From positions 35,679 to 99,678 of the forward strand of contig JAEUOZ010000051.1 of NCBI GenBank assembly GCA_016790225.1: a stretch of DNA of 64,000 nucleotides, given 5' to 3'. Each line of letters opens with the position of its first letter. Positions within the stretch are counted from its first letter, which is position 1. Shown here one piece after another: positions 8,763 through 21,849 of this stretch. The notes under the pieces were generated by a model. That model was not told where the DNA came from, did not search any database, and saw nothing but the letters and a program-made list of their open reading frames with translations. The position numbers and the translations under genes were made by a program. The stretch is from Rubrivivax sp. (GTDB taxonomy: Bacteria > Pseudomonadota > Gammaproteobacteria > Burkholderiales > Burkholderiaceae).

Positions 8763-9908
8763 TCAGCGCGGTGCCGGCGTCGCCGCAGCGGCGGCCGTGG
8801 CGGCCAGCGACGAGCCTTCTTTGGCCAGCCACTGGCGGATGCGCTCGGCATCGCCGAAACGCGAGTAGGTGCCGGCTGAGTCCAGCAGCACCATCACCAG
8901 ACGGCGCCCGGCCATCTGGGCCTGCATCACCAGGCAGCGCCCGGCAGCGGCGATGTAGCCGGTCTTCTGCAGGCTGATGTCCCACTCAGGGTTGCCGATC
9001 AGGCCATTGGTGCTGCGGAAATGCACCAGCTTCTCCGCGCTGCCCACCGGCACCAGGCTTTCCTTGGCGGTGGAGAACTCACGGATCACCTCGTGTGCCG
9101 AAGCGGCCGTCACCAGGCGCGCCAGATCCATTGCGCTGGAGCGGTTCTCGGCCGAAAGCCCGGTGGCTTCGACAAAACGCGTATCGCCCATGCCGAGCTG
9201 CAGCGCCTTGCGGTTCATCGCCGCGACAAAGGCCTCGCGCCCCCCCGGGTAGTGCCGAGACAGGGCGTGCGCCGCCCGGTTCTCGGACGACATCAGTGCC
9301 AGGCGCATCATGTCGGCACGGGACATCGTGGTGCCGGACTGCAGGCGTGAACGGGAGTTCGAGGTGTGCTCGGCATCGTCCTGATCGATCGTCAGCACCT
9401 CGTCCAGCGAGAGCCCGGATTCGATGACCACCAGCGCCGTCATCAGCTTGGTGATCGACGCGATGGGCAGCACCGCATCCGAGTTCTTGCTCAGCAGCAC
9501 CTGGTGGCTGTCCTGATCCATCACCAGCGCGACGCCGGACTTCAGCGCCAGCGGATCGCTGACCTCATGCAGCCCCGTCTGACGACCGACAGAGGGAACC
9601 GCCGGGACGATGGCGACCTTTCTGGCGGCGCGTGCGCGCTTGCCGCTGACCGCACGCGCCGGCTGGCCCGCCCGGGCCACGGCAGCCGGGCGTGCCTTGC
9701 GCTGAGCCGCTGGCGTGCCCCGCGCATCGGCCTTGCCCGCGGTCTTCTTCGCGCCGGCCGAGGCCTTGGACGAAGCGCCCGATGCCGGTTCAGAGCCCTT
9801 GCGCTGCTGAGCCGAAGACTCACCCGGGGACAGGCTGAGCGCCAGGGCCAGCGCCCAGGCCGCCACGACAGCGCTTCGATCCAGCAACTTCAACCAATGA
9901 CCAGCCAC
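8763..9908 (-). CDS. D-Ala-D-Ala endopeptidase/carboxypeptidase, S11 family (PbpG-like)
   Basis: A periplasmic low-molecular-weight penicillin-binding protein that trims peptidoglycan cross-links. All three active-site motifs are present in order: SxxK as SITK near residue 148, SxN as SEN, and KTG in LQKTGYIAAAG. A signal peptide at the N-terminus is followed by a roughly 80-residue Ala/Lys/Arg-rich linker. The start is GTG 9908 with AAGGAG six bases upstream. Its 381 residues fit PbpG-like enzymes; the C-terminal membrane-anchor domain of DacA types is absent. Confidence 0.9.
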   Translation of the reverse strand: MAGHWLKLLDRSAVVAAWALALALSLSPGESSAQQRKGSEPASGASSKASAGAKKTAGKADARGTPAAQRKARPAAVARAGQPARAVSGKRARAARKVAIVPAVPSVGRQTGLHEVSDPLALKSGVALVMDQDSHQVLLSKNSDAVLPIASITKLMTALVVIESGLSLDEVLTIDQDDAEHTSNSRSRLQSGTTMSRADMMRLALMSSENRAAHALSRHYPGGREAFVAAMNRKALQLGMGDTRFVEATGLSAENRSSAMDLARLVTAASAHEVIREFSTAKESLVPVGSAEKLVHFRSTNGLIGNPEWDISLQKTGYIAAAGRCLVMQAQMAGRRLVMVLLDSAGTYSRFGDAERIRQWLAKEGSSLAATAAAAATPAPR

Positions 9909-10020
9909 AGGCGCTCCTTCTTGCCTCGAAGTCTAGGTGACCGAAAAAATGTGCGCAAGAACAAATACTTACGCTCCACTTTTCAGGTGACACCTGCATG
10001 GAGGAGCCCTGTCGCTCAGC

Positions 10021-11562
10021 TCAGCCTTGCGCGGCTACACGGTCCGCGGACCCATGCAGCTTGTTCAACGCAGAGAGATAGGCTTTTGCGGACGCGACCA
10101 CGATATCGGGGTCGGCACCCACGCCGTTCACGACACGGCCACCATGCTGCAGGCGCACGGTAACCTCACCCTGCGACTCTGTACTCCCCGAAGTGATGGC
10201 ATTGACAGAATAAAGCAGCATTTCGGCGCCAGTTTTGAGCTTGGACTCGATGGCCTTGAGGCTCGCGTCCACCGGCCCGTTGCCGTCCGACTCCGCCCGC
10301 AGTTCCTGCTCGCCCATCGTGAAGACGACGCGGGCGTGGGGCCGCTCTCCGGTTTCGGAATGCTGGGACAGCGCTAGAAGACGGTAGTGCTCGTTCGCCG
10401 GGGTCACGCTCTCGTCGCTCACGAGCGCGATGATGTCCTCGTCGAAGATCTCGCTCTTGCGGTCCGCCAGATCCTTGAAGCGCGCAAACGCGGCGTTGAT
10501 CTCGCTTTCGGATTCCAGGCCGATGCCCAGTTCCTGCAGGCGTTGCTTGAAGGCGTTGCGGCCGCTGAGCTTGCCCAGCACGATCTTGTTGGCGCTCCAG
10601 CCCACATCTTCGGCGCGCATGATCTCGTAGGTGTCGCGCGCCTTCAGCACGCCGTCCTGGTGGATGCCTGACGCGTGAGCAAAGGCATTGGCGCCCACGA
10701 CGGCCTTGTTGGGCTGCACGACAAAGCCCGTGGTCTGCGCCACCAGGCGCGAGGCCGGCACGATCTGCGAGGTGTCGATGCCGACCTCCAGACCGAAGTG
10801 ATCGCGCCGCGTGCGCACCGCCATGACGACCTCTTCGAGCGAGCAGTTGCCGGCCCGCTCGCCCAGCCCGTTGATCGTGCACTCGACCTGCCGCGCCCCG
10901 CCGATCTTCACGCCCGCCAGCGAGTTGGCCACGGCCATGCCCAGATCGTTGTGGCAGTGCACGGACCAGACCGCCTTGTCGGCGTTCGGAATGCGCTCGC
11001 GCAGGTGGCGCAGGAACGCGCCGTAGAGTTCCGGGATCGCGTAGCCCACCGTGTCCGGGATGTTGATCGTCGTGGCGCCTTCGGCGATCACGGTCTCCAG
11101 GACGCGGCACAGGAAATCCGGATCCGAGCGGTAGCCATCCTCGGGCGAGAACTCGATGTCGTCGCGCAGGTTGCGCGCGAAGCGGACCGCCTGCCGGGCC
11201 TGCTCGTGCACCTGGTCGCGCGTCATGCGCAGCTTCTTCTCCATGTGCAGATCGCTGGTCGCGATGAAGGTGTGGATCCGCGCCCGGGCCGCGCCCTTCA
11301 AGGCCTCGGCCGCACGGGAGATGTCGCGGTCGTTGGCCCGCGCCAGCGAGCACACGGTGCTGTCCTTGATCGCTTCCGCGATGGACTTGACGGCCTCGAA
11401 GTCGCCGTTGCTGGAGGCGGCAAATCCGGCCTCGATGACGTCCACGCGCAGCCGTTCCAGCTGGCGTGCGATGCGCAGCTTCTCTTCGCGCGTCATCGAG
11501 GCGCCGGGCGACTGCTCGCCGTCACGCAAGGTGGTGTCGAAGATGATCAGCTTGTCGGTCAT
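10021..11562 (-). CDS. leuA: 2-isopropylmalate synthase
   Basis: LeuA condenses acetyl-CoA with 2-oxoisovalerate, the first committed step of leucine synthesis. The 513-residue protein has the DRE-TIM catalytic motif ([11 protein letters not shown]) at the N-terminus, the metal-binding HxH in [16 protein letters not shown], and the C-terminal leucine-feedback domain. It is the last gene of the minus-strand ilvB-ilvN-ilvC-pssA-leuA series. A Leu-rich leader peptide (11668-11751) and a terminator hairpin (11609-11639) lie in its own leader, which suggests attenuation by leucyl-tRNA supply. Confidence 0.96.
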   Translation of the reverse strand: MTDKLIIFDTTLRDGEQSPGASMTREEKLRIARQLERLRVDVIEAGFAASSNGDFEAVKSIAEAIKDSTVCSLARANDRDISRAAEALKGAARARIHTFIATSDLHMEKKLRMTRDQVHEQARQAVRFARNLRDDIEFSPEDGYRSDPDFLCRVLETVIAEGATTINIPDTVGYAIPELYGAFLRHLRERIPNADKAVWSVHCHNDLGMAVANSLAGVKIGGARQVECTINGLGERAGNCSLEEVVMAVRTRRDHFGLEVGIDTSQIVPASRLVAQTTGFVVQPNKAVVGANAFAHASGIHQDGVLKARDTYEIMRAEDVGWSANKIVLGKLSGRNAFKQRLQELGIGLESESEINAAFARFKDLADRKSEIFDEDIIALVSDESVTPANEHYRLLALSQHSETGERPHARVVFTMGEQELRAESDGNGPVDASLKAIESKLKTGAEMLLYSVNAITSGSTESQGEVTVRLQHGGRVVNGVGADPDIVVASAKAYLSALNKLHGSADRVAAQG

Positions 11563-11597
11563 GGGTCACTCCGTGGGTCTGGCCTGCAGCGTGGGGA

Positions 11598-11639
11598 CAG
11601 AAAAGCAAACGGCCCGCTGCAGTGCGCTGGGCGGGCCGT
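11598..11639 (-). terminator. Intrinsic terminator/attenuator in the leuA leader
   Basis: On the minus strand ACGGCCCGC (from 11639) pairs perfectly with GCGGGCCGT (to 11609) across a 13-nt loop and is followed by TTTGCTTTTCT. It sits 28 nt after the stop of the Leu-rich leader ORF and 36 nt before the leuA start, the arrangement of an attenuator. It could also end pssA transcripts, but pssA stops 215 bp upstream. Confidence 0.7.
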
Positions 11640-11667
11640 CGTTCGGAAAAAAGGGGGTCGTCAACGA

Positions 11668-11751
11668 TCAGCGCGCCGGATGCACCTTCCGTAGAACCAG
11701 CAAGAACAGGGGCGAGCGTGTCGTCACGGGCGGCAATGTAGCACAGCGCAT
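11668..11751 (-). CDS. Putative leu leader peptide (27 residues)
   Basis: A short ORF, ATG at 11751 and TGA at 11668-11670, encodes 27 residues containing SPLFLLVLRK, with four Leu codons in six positions (CTG, TTG, CTG, CTA). Leu-rich peptides in front of a terminator are the signature of leu operon attenuation. It lies between pssA and leuA and ends 28 nt before the hairpin. I see no strong ribosome site, so expression is inferred. Confidence 0.55.
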   Translation of the reverse strand: MRCATLPPVTTRSPLFLLVLRKVHPAR

Positions 11752-11854
11752 CCATCACCCCGCCGGGAGCGGCGGCGCTGCAGGTCGGAACCCGCCGGCA
11801 GACCGGCGCGCAAGGCTGCCGGCCAGGTGCCGCCCGGCGCGTGACGCGTTCCGC

Positions 11855-12694
11855 TCAGCGGTGCAGACCGATCTCGTCCGGTTCGTCGGTGGAGGTCGCG
11901 ATCACGCTCGCCGGCTTGCCCTTGACGCGGCGCCAGGCGTAGACGAGATAGCCCGACAAGCCGTAGGCGCAGAACAGCGCGAACAACACGATCGGCGGGT
12001 GGATATTCACCACCGCAATGCCCAGCGCGATGGCCACGATCACGGCAAACGGCACGGTTCGCCGCCCGCCCAGCGACTTGAAGCTGTAGAACGGCGCGTT
12101 CGTCACCATCGAAAGACCCGCGTACAGCGTGATGCCGAAGGCCGCCCAGGCGAGCAGCTCGTCCTTCTTCAAGGGGCCGATGCCCAGATCGGTCATCACA
12201 TAGATGAAGCCGATCACCAAGGCAGCCGCCGCCGGGCTGGGCAGGCCCTGGAAGAAGCGCTTGTCGACGACGCCGATATTCACGTTGAAGCGCGCCAGTC
12301 GCAGTGCGGCGGCAGCGCAGTACACGAAGGCAGCGATCCAGCCCGGCTTGCCCAGGCCTTTCAGGCCCCACTCGAGCATGATCAGCGCCGGCGCCAGGCC
12401 GAAGCTGACCATGTCGCACAGGCTGTCCATCTGTTCGCCGAACGCGCTCTGCGTATTCGTCATGCGGGCGATGCGCCCGTCCAGGCTGTCCAGCACGGCC
12501 GCCACGAAGATGCCCAGGCAGGCCACCTCGAAACGGCCGTTCATGGCCATGACGATCGCATAGAAGCCGGCGAAGAGCGCGCCCAGCGTCACCGCATTGG
12601 GCAGCACGTAGATGCCCTTGCGCCGGGGTCTTCGCAACTCAAGCACCTCGGCTTCCTGAGGGTCCCCGGAAGGCAGGCGTGCAGGTTCGTTCAT
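11855..12694 (-). CDS. pssA: CDP-diacylglycerol-serine O-phosphatidyltransferase
   Basis: PssA makes phosphatidylserine from CDP-diacylglycerol and serine at the inner membrane. The 279-residue protein (ATG 12694) contains the CDP-alcohol phosphatidyltransferase signature, read as LDGRIAR, then GEQMD and SLCD, with the expected Asp spacing, and about seven hydrophobic helices. It lies between ilvC and leuA, as in many betaproteobacteria. The phosphatidylserine decarboxylase gene (psd), often found between ilvC and pssA, is absent from this locus. Confidence 0.93.
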   Translation of the reverse strand: MNEPARLPSGDPQEAEVLELRRPRRKGIYVLPNAVTLGALFAGFYAIVMAMNGRFEVACLGIFVAAVLDSLDGRIARMTNTQSAFGEQMDSLCDMVSFGLAPALIMLEWGLKGLGKPGWIAAFVYCAAAALRLARFNVNIGVVDKRFFQGLPSPAAAALVIGFIYVMTDLGIGPLKKDELLAWAAFGITLYAGLSMVTNAPFYSFKSLGGRRTVPFAVIVAIALGIAVVNIHPPIVLFALFCAYGLSGYLVYAWRRVKGKPASVIATSTDEPDEIGLHR

Positions 12695-12792
12695 GCGTGC
12701 AGCATAACGCGACACCTGCCCACCGGATCCCGGGGTGCGGCGCACTCAAGGGCAGCATCCGCGCTGCGCCGCGGGGAGAGCACCCTGCAGCG

Positions 12793-14469
<1,677 letters not shown>

Positions 14470-14531
14470 TCAGCCATCACCCGGCAGCGGCAGCGCGGTA
14501 ACGCTGCACCCCAGGTGACGGCCGGCCACCG

Positions 14532-16304
14532 TCACAGGTCTTCCGAACCCAGCAGCATCTCCGTGATGCCCTTGCCGGCCTGCACCATCGGCCAGACGTT
14601 TTCGGTCGGATCGGTACGCACGTCCAGGAACACCGTGCGGTCCTTCAGGCGGATCATCTCGCGCAGAGCCGGCTCCACTTCGGAGGGCCGCTCGATCTTG
14701 ATGCCCACATGTCCGTAGGCCTCTGCGAGCTTGACGAAATCCGGCAGCGCATCCATGTAGCTGTGCGAATAGCGACCGCCGTAATCCAGCTCCTGCCACT
14801 GGCGCACCATGCCCAGGTAGCGGTTGTTCAGCGAAACCACCTTGACCGGCGTCTCGTACTGCTTGCAGGTGGAGAGCTCCTGGATGCACATCTGGATGCT
14901 GCCCTCACCGGTGATGCAGAACACCTCCGATTCCGGCTTGGCCAGCTTGATGCCCATCGCATAGGGCAGGCCCACACCCATCGTGCCCAGGCCGCCGGAG
15001 TTGATCCAGCGGCGCGGTTCCTCGAAGCCATAGTACTGCGCGGCCCACATCTGGTGCTGGCCAACGTCCGAGGTGATGTAGCAGTCGGTGCCCTTGGTGA
15101 GGCGGTGCAAGGTCTCCACGACCATCTGCGCCTTGATGACCTCGTCGCTGTGCTTGTACTTCAGGCATTGGCGGGAACGCCACTCGCCGATCTGGTTCCA
15201 CCAGGCCTGCAGCGCGGCGGCTTCGGGACGCTGCTGCGCTTCGCGGATCTGGGCGATCAGCTCCTGCAGCACGTCCTTGACGTCGCCGACGATGGGGATG
15301 TCGACCTTCACGCGCTTGGAGATGCTGGACGGATCGATGTCCACGTGGATGATCTTGCGCTCCACCGAGGCGAAGTGTTTCGGGTTGCCGATCACGCGGT
15401 CATCGAATCGGGCGCCCACGGCCAGCAGCACATCGCAGTGCTGCATGGTCATGTTGGCCTCGTAGGTGCCGTGCATGCCCAGCATGCCGAGGAAGCGCGG
15501 GTCGCTCGCGGGCATCGCGCCCAGGCCCATCAGCGTGTTGGTGCACGGATAGCCCAGCAGATCGACCAGCTGCCGCAGCTCGGCGCTGGCCTCACCCAGG
15601 ATCACGCCGCCGCCCGTGTAGATGTACGGGCGCCTGGCGTTGAGCAGGAGCTGGACGGCCTTGCGGATCTGCCCGGCGTGCCCCTTGCGCACCGGGTTGT
15701 ACGACCGCATCTCGATCGTCTCGGGGTAATGGAAGGGCGCGGTCTTCAGCGACACATCCTTGGGGATGTCCACGACGACCGGGCCCGGACGGCCGGTGCG
15801 CGCGATGTGGAAGGCCTTCTTCAGCGTCGAGGCCAGCTCGCGCACGTCCTTGACCAGGAAGTTGTGCTTGACGATGGGCCGCGTGATGCCGACCGTATCG
15901 CACTCCTGGAAGGCATCCAGCCCGATGGCCGGCGTCGGCACCTGACCCGTGATGATGACCATCGGGATCGAGTCCATGTAGGCCGTCGCGATGCCGGTGA
16001 CGGCATTCGTGACACCCGGGCCGGAAGTGACCAGCGCGACGCCGACTTCGCCGGTCGCCCGTGCATAGCCATCGGCGGCGTGTACGGCGGCCTGCTCGTG
16101 GCGCACGAGCACGTGCTCGATCGTGTTCTGCTTGTACAGCGCGTCGTAGATGTACAAGACGGCGCCGCCGGGGTAGCCCCAGAGGAACTTGACGTTCTCA
16201 GCCTGGAGCGAGCGGACGAGGATTTCCGACCCGTTGGGATCGGCGGAAGGGGTTTGCGGTTGAGCCGAAGCGGCGCGCTTGACTTCCGCGGCAGACATGT
16301 CCAT
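14532..16304 (-). CDS. ilvB: Acetolactate synthase large (catalytic) subunit
   Basis: The thiamine-diphosphate- and FAD-dependent enzyme opens branched-chain amino acid synthesis. Its 590 residues start at ATG 16304 with AGAGG seven bases upstream; longer in-frame versions lack support. The catalytic Glu lies in [20 protein letters not shown], and the ThDP motif runs from GEGSIQM to LNNRYLGMV. The gene leads the ilvB-ilvN-ilvC series and faces away from the sigma-factor operon. Its leader contains two strong tandem hairpins (16389-16421). Confidence 0.96.
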   Translation of the reverse strand: MDMSAAEVKRAASAQPQTPSADPNGSEILVRSLQAENVKFLWGYPGGAVLYIYDALYKQNTIEHVLVRHEQAAVHAADGYARATGEVGVALVTSGPGVTNAVTGIATAYMDSIPMVIITGQVPTPAIGLDAFQECDTVGITRPIVKHNFLVKDVRELASTLKKAFHIARTGRPGPVVVDIPKDVSLKTAPFHYPETIEMRSYNPVRKGHAGQIRKAVQLLLNARRPYIYTGGGVILGEASAELRQLVDLLGYPCTNTLMGLGAMPASDPRFLGMLGMHGTYEANMTMQHCDVLLAVGARFDDRVIGNPKHFASVERKIIHVDIDPSSISKRVKVDIPIVGDVKDVLQELIAQIREAQQRPEAAALQAWWNQIGEWRSRQCLKYKHSDEVIKAQMVVETLHRLTKGTDCYITSDVGQHQMWAAQYYGFEEPRRWINSGGLGTMGVGLPYAMGIKLAKPESEVFCITGEGSIQMCIQELSTCKQYETPVKVVSLNNRYLGMVRQWQELDYGGRYSHSYMDALPDFVKLAEAYGHVGIKIERPSEVEPALREMIRLKDRTVFLDVRTDPTENVWPMVQAGKGITEMLLGSEDL

Positions 16305-16388
16305 GTAGAAACCTCTGTGAATTTCTCTGACGAAAAACCATCGGTGCACCCTCGGCGCGCCCTCGTGAGGCGGCTGTGGTACCTGTGA

Positions 16389-16421
16389 GCGGTCTGGAGA
16401 CCGCCTGCTGCCGTCAGCAGG
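16389..16421 (-). other. Two tandem leader hairpins before ilvB
   Basis: Two perfect inverted repeats lie end to end in the 5' leader: GCGGTCT/AGACCGC (16389-16404) and CCTGCTG/CAGCAGG (16404-16421, 4-nt loop). They share base 16404, so they may compete. Neither is followed by a T-tract, and I found no Ile/Val/Leu-rich leader peptide, so their role is open. Confidence 0.45.
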
Positions 16422-16455
16422 CCGGCACAAAGACCTGTTTCGCTTTGAGCGAACT

Positions 16456-16516
16456 GCGGATTATGGCACCTCGTGACTTTCGACCGGCTTTCTAGGGGGT
16501 CGATGACATAATCCGC
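16456..16516. promoter_or_regulatory. Divergent -10 boxes within a 10-bp inverted repeat
   Basis: GCGGATTATG (16456-16465) and CATAATCCGC (16507-16516) form a perfect inverted repeat with a 41-bp spacer. Each arm contains CATAAT reading outward, toward ilvB on the minus strand and toward the sigma factor on the plus strand. The two arms therefore look like matching -10 elements of divergent promoters. Neither has a clear -35. Confidence 0.5.
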
Positions 16517-16554
16517 GCCGATTCGACAGGGGCGGACGCCCCGAAAAGAGGCGC

Positions 16555-17121
16555 TTGGCTAGCGATCAGGAACTGTCGGACTTCCTCCGGGGTGTCGAAA
16601 AGCGTGCGTTCAAGCGCACCGCCTATGCCGTGAGGGACGACGACGCCGCGCTCGATATCGTCCAGGAAGCGATGATCAAGCTGGCCGAGCGCTACGCGGA
16701 TCGGCCGGCCGAAGAGCTGCCGCTGGTCTTCCAGCGCATCCTGTCCAACGCCACGATGGACTGGTTCCGTCGCCAAAAGGTCCGAAATGCGGTCATCTCC
16801 AACCTATCCGATTTCGAATCGGCAGGCGATGATGGCGACTTCGACTTGCTGGAAAGCCTGGAGACTCTCGAGAATTCGCTGGGCAGCGAAGGCAGCGACG
16901 AGACCGTCTCCCGGGCACAGATCCTGCAATTGATAGAGGTCGAAGTGGCCGCCCTGCCCGCGCGTCAACGGGAAGCCTTCCTGCTGCGTTACTGGGAAGA
17001 GTTCGATGTCGCCGAGACAGCTGAAGCCATGGGCTGCTCGGAGGGCAGCGTGAAGACACATTGCTCAAGAGCTGTGCATACTCTGGCCAAAGCACTCAAA
17101 GCCAAGGGAATTTCGTTGTGA
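16555..17121 (+). CDS. ECF-type RNA polymerase sigma factor
   Basis: A 188-residue sigma-70 family protein with region 2 (YAVRDDDAALDIVQEAMIKL, then FQRILSNATMDWFRR) and region 4 (LPARQREAFLLRYWEEFDV, then MGCSEGSVKTHCSRA). The acidic linker between the two is longer than usual. The only in-frame start after the upstream TGA is TTG 16555, behind AAAGAGG. The next gene overlaps its stop by 4 bp (GTGA), so the operon with the DUF3619, DUF3106 and RDD genes is translationally coupled. The DUF3619 membrane protein is a plausible anti-sigma partner, but this is inference. Confidence 0.9.
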   Translation: MASDQELSDFLRGVEKRAFKRTAYAVRDDDAALDIVQEAMIKLAERYADRPAEELPLVFQRILSNATMDWFRRQKVRNAVISNLSDFESAGDDGDFDLLESLETLENSLGSEGSDETVSRAQILQLIEVEVAALPARQREAFLLRYWEEFDVAETAEAMGCSEGSVKTHCSRAVHTLAKALKAKGISL

Positions 17122-17552
17122 TCCGCGCCATGAAGCAGGCCCCGGCCGCCCACCGACAGCAAGCGCTGGAAGCGCGGTTCGGCTTGCGTGTGGCTGGCCT
17201 GCTCTCCGAGCGCCCCCTTGAGCACGACATCCAGGAACGCATGCGCGTGGTCCGTGAACTGGCCGTCTCCCGCGCCAGGCTCGCACGGCAGCCGGCGGCG
17301 GCGGCGTACGTCACCCGCGTGGGTTCGGGCGGTGCCGCGGTCCTCGGGGGAACGCCCTGGTGGCTGCGACTCGCCTCGCTGGCGCCGCTGATGGTGCTGG
17401 CGCTCGGTCTGGTGCTTGTGGAGCACCTGGACACCGAAGAGCGCATCCGCGCGGCAGCCGATATCGATGCGGTGCTTCTGGCCGATGAACTGCCGCCCCG
17501 CGCCTACACCGACCCGGGATTTGCGGAGTACCTCAGACAGGCCACTCCGTGA
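17118..17552 (+). CDS. DUF3619-family membrane protein, possible anti-sigma factor
   Basis: A 144-residue protein from GTG 17118, which overlaps the sigma-factor stop, with AAGGGA eight bases upstream. It has an N-terminal cytoplasmic half (QALEARFGLRVAGLLSERPL), one membrane helix (LASLAPLMVLALGLVLV) and a short periplasmic tail. This matches DUF3619 proteins, which in Burkholderiales follow an ECF sigma gene. A sigma-binding N-terminus with a single membrane span is the usual anti-sigma plan, but no zinc motif is seen, so the role remains a guess. Confidence 0.8.
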   Translation: MIRAMKQAPAAHRQQALEARFGLRVAGLLSERPLEHDIQERMRVVRELAVSRARLARQPAAAAYVTRVGSGGAAVLGGTPWWLRLASLAPLMVLALGLVLVEHLDTEERIRAAADIDAVLLADELPPRAYTDPGFAEYLRQATP

Positions 17553-18409
17553 GGCGGGATCTTGCAAGGCCTGATCGCGCAACGCGTGTGATGCTGCGCT
17601 GGGCCCAAGGTCTGGTTGCCGTGCCCTTGGCTCTGGCAGCGGCGCTCGTGCTGGCCCAGACACCGCCCGCGGCAACGCCCGCGCGCAGCGTGCCTGCAGC
17701 TGCAGAGGCCCGCCCGACGTGGTCCAGCCTGACCCCCGCGCAGCAGCTGCAGCTGGGCCCCTTGAAGTCGGAGTGGTCCGGGATCGACGCTGCTCGCAAG
17801 CAGAAGTGGCTGGACCTCGCCGCCCGGATGCCCACCATGCCGGCAGCCGAACGCGAGCGGATCCAGCAAAGGATGACCGAGTGGGTTCGCCTGTCTCCGG
17901 CTGAACGGGGGCAGGCACGGCTGCAGTTCCAGGAGACGCGCCAGGTGCCGGCCACCATGCGCCAGGAGCAATGGGAAGCCTATCAGGCGCTGCCGGCGGA
18001 CAAGCGCCAGGCGCTGGCCGCCAAGGCCAGCCAGCCACCGCCCAAGGCGCGAACCTCGGCTGGCACGGCGGTCGCCGGTGCGGCCACTCCCGCGCCTGCC
18101 TCAAAGGACCGCGCAGCCGCCGCCGACGCGGCACCCAGGGAAGCCAAGCGCAACATCGTGGCCGCCGGTCCGTCTGGCGCCACGCGGCAACCGATTGCGC
18201 CGACGGTGGTCCAGGCACGTCCGGGCGCCACCACGTCGCTGGTGACCACGGATCCAAGTCCTCCGGCGCATCACCAGCCCGGGCTTCCCAAGGTCAATGC
18301 GGGCGCGGGCTTTGTGGATCCGGCCACCTTGTTGCCCAAGCGTGGCCCGCAAGGCGCCGCTGCCGCGCAGCCGTCCCCTGCCGCCAGCGGCGCGGCCGAA
18401 TCGCAATAG
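17549..18409 (+). CDS. DUF3106 domain-containing secreted protein
   Basis: The 286-residue product begins at GTG 17549, overlapping the previous stop by 4 bp; ATG 17591 is the alternative. A signal peptide (LVAVPLALAAALVLAQ) precedes a DUF3106 region made of repeated Trp/Leu/Pro units (WSSLTPAQQLQLGPLKSEW, WLDLAARMPTMPAAERERIQ, WVRLSPAERGQARLQF). The second half is Ala/Pro-rich and probably disordered. The function is unknown; position suggests an extracytoplasmic partner of the sigma system. Confidence 0.82.
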   Translation: MRRDLARPDRATRVMLRWAQGLVAVPLALAAALVLAQTPPAATPARSVPAAAEARPTWSSLTPAQQLQLGPLKSEWSGIDAARKQKWLDLAARMPTMPAAERERIQQRMTEWVRLSPAERGQARLQFQETRQVPATMRQEQWEAYQALPADKRQALAAKASQPPPKARTSAGTAVAGAATPAPASKDRAAAADAAPREAKRNIVAAGPSGATRQPIAPTVVQARPGATTSLVTTDPSPPAHHQPGLPKVNAGAGFVDPATLLPKRGPQGAAAAQPSPAASGAAESQ

Positions 18410-18467
18410 CGCCGTTCGGGCTGCGCCGCAGGGCATTGCAGCTCGAACAGCCCGCGCTGATCTGCTC

Positions 18468-19004
18468 ATGTCGGCATCACCTCCACCCACTCGAAACTTC
18501 GCGGCGCCGCCGTTGCGTCGACGCCTGGCCGCCATGCTCTACGAGGGCGTGCTGCTGTTCGGCATCATCATGCTCGCCGGGCTTCTCTATGCGGGCCTGT
18601 TTGAGCAGCGCCACGCCTTGCGGGGCCAGATGGGGCTGCAGGTCTTTCTGGTCTTCGTGCTCGGTGCCTACTTCGTCGGCTTCTGGGTTCGTGGCGGGCA
18701 GACGCTGGCGATGAAGACCTGGCACATCCGCCTGATCGCCGCCGATGGCCAGCCGCTCGGCGCGGGCCGCGCCGCCTGGCGATACCTGTTGTGCTGGCTG
18801 TGGTTCCTGCCAGCACTGGGCATCGCGCACCTGGCGGGCCTGAACGGCGCCTGGGAGATCTTCGGGCTCGCGGTCGCCGGTGTGGCCGCCTATGCAAGCC
18901 TGATCTGGCTGCATCCGACGCGCCAGTTCTGGCACGACATCGCCAGCGGCACCCGCCTGATCGATACTAGGGCGCAAGCCAGCGCGGCTGCAGCCAAGGG
19001 CTGA
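18468..19004 (+). CDS. RDD-family membrane protein
   Basis: A 178-residue protein from ATG 18468. An RDD domain is recognisable by PLRRRLAAMLYEGVLLFG and, after two helices, MKTWHIRLIAADGQPLG. Four hydrophobic helices are visible. RDD proteins are poorly characterised inner-membrane proteins, some linked to ion transport. It lies 58 bp after the DUF3106 gene and is probably the last member of the sigma operon. Confidence 0.85.
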   Translation: MSASPPPTRNFAAPPLRRRLAAMLYEGVLLFGIIMLAGLLYAGLFEQRHALRGQMGLQVFLVFVLGAYFVGFWVRGGQTLAMKTWHIRLIAADGQPLGAGRAAWRYLLCWLWFLPALGIAHLAGLNGAWEIFGLAVAGVAAYASLIWLHPTRQFWHDIASGTRLIDTRAQASAAAAKG

Positions 19005-19038
19005 GCGCTGCCTGGCCGCTTGGGCACAATCGGCCCGC

Positions 19039-19641
19039 ATGACGCTCGCATCAACAAGCCCGGCTTTCAGCCTCTGTGTCTACTGCGGCTCTCGGTTCGG
19101 ATCGAGGCCGGCTTACCAGGCCGCCGCACGCGCCGTGGGCACGTTCATCGGCCAGCAGGGCTGGCAACTTGTCTACGGTGGCGGCAACGTGGGCCTGATG
19201 GGCGTGGTGGCCGATGCCACGCTGGCGGCCGGTGGGCGTGCGATCGGGGTGATTCCGCGCTCGCTCATGGAGCGTGAGGTCGGTCATCAAGCGCTCCATG
19301 AGCAGCACGTCGTCGAGACCATGCATCAGCGCAAGCAGATGATGGCCGAGCGAGCGCAGGCCTTTGTGGCGCTGCCGGGCGGCATCGGCACGCTGGAAGA
19401 ACTCTACGAGGTCTGGACCTGGCGGCAGCTGGGCTACCACCGCAGGCCCATCGGCCTTCTGAACGTGGATGGCTACTACGACGAGTTGCTCGCCTTCATG
19501 CGGCGCAGCGTCGAAGACGGCTTCCTGGGGCCGGAACAGATGGCGCTGGTGCAGGTGGCAGACGATCCCGCCACCCTGCTTTCCGATCTGTACCGCCGAT
19601 CACAAGCCGCTGAAGAAGGCCATCAGCTCGACCGCATCTGA
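19039..19641 (+). CDS. LOG-family protein (TIGR00730, nucleotide 5'-monophosphate phosphoribohydrolase)
   Basis: LOG proteins release the base from cytokinin or other nucleoside 5'-monophosphates. The 200-residue protein has the Rossmann-like N-terminus (LCVYCGSRFGSRPAY), the VYGGGNVGLMGVVAD loop, and the diagnostic PGGIGTLEELYEVWTW catalytic motif preceded by MHQRKQMM. It starts 34 bp after the RDD gene and may share its transcript. The physiological substrate is not known. Confidence 0.92.
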   Translation: MTLASTSPAFSLCVYCGSRFGSRPAYQAAARAVGTFIGQQGWQLVYGGGNVGLMGVVADATLAAGGRAIGVIPRSLMEREVGHQALHEQHVVETMHQRKQMMAERAQAFVALPGGIGTLEELYEVWTWRQLGYHRRPIGLLNVDGYYDELLAFMRRSVEDGFLGPEQMALVQVADDPATLLSDLYRRSQAAEEGHQLDRI

Positions 19642-19759
19642 ACCGCCAGCCACCAGCCGCCAGCCGGCAACACAAGGCCGGCCTGGCTTCGCTGGGCTTC
19701 GCTGGCCTGGCCACGGCGGCACCGCAGCCGCGCTGCTCAAGGATGCTTCAGCTCAGGCC

Positions 19760-21819
<2,060 letters not shown>

Positions 21820-21849
21820 GACAGGGCCACGACGGGACATGAAGAGGAC

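Noticed and set aside
11522..11758. 78-codon ORF running into leuA
   Set aside because: It overlaps the leuA start in another frame; the shorter Leu-rich ORF from 11751 is the better reading of this leader.
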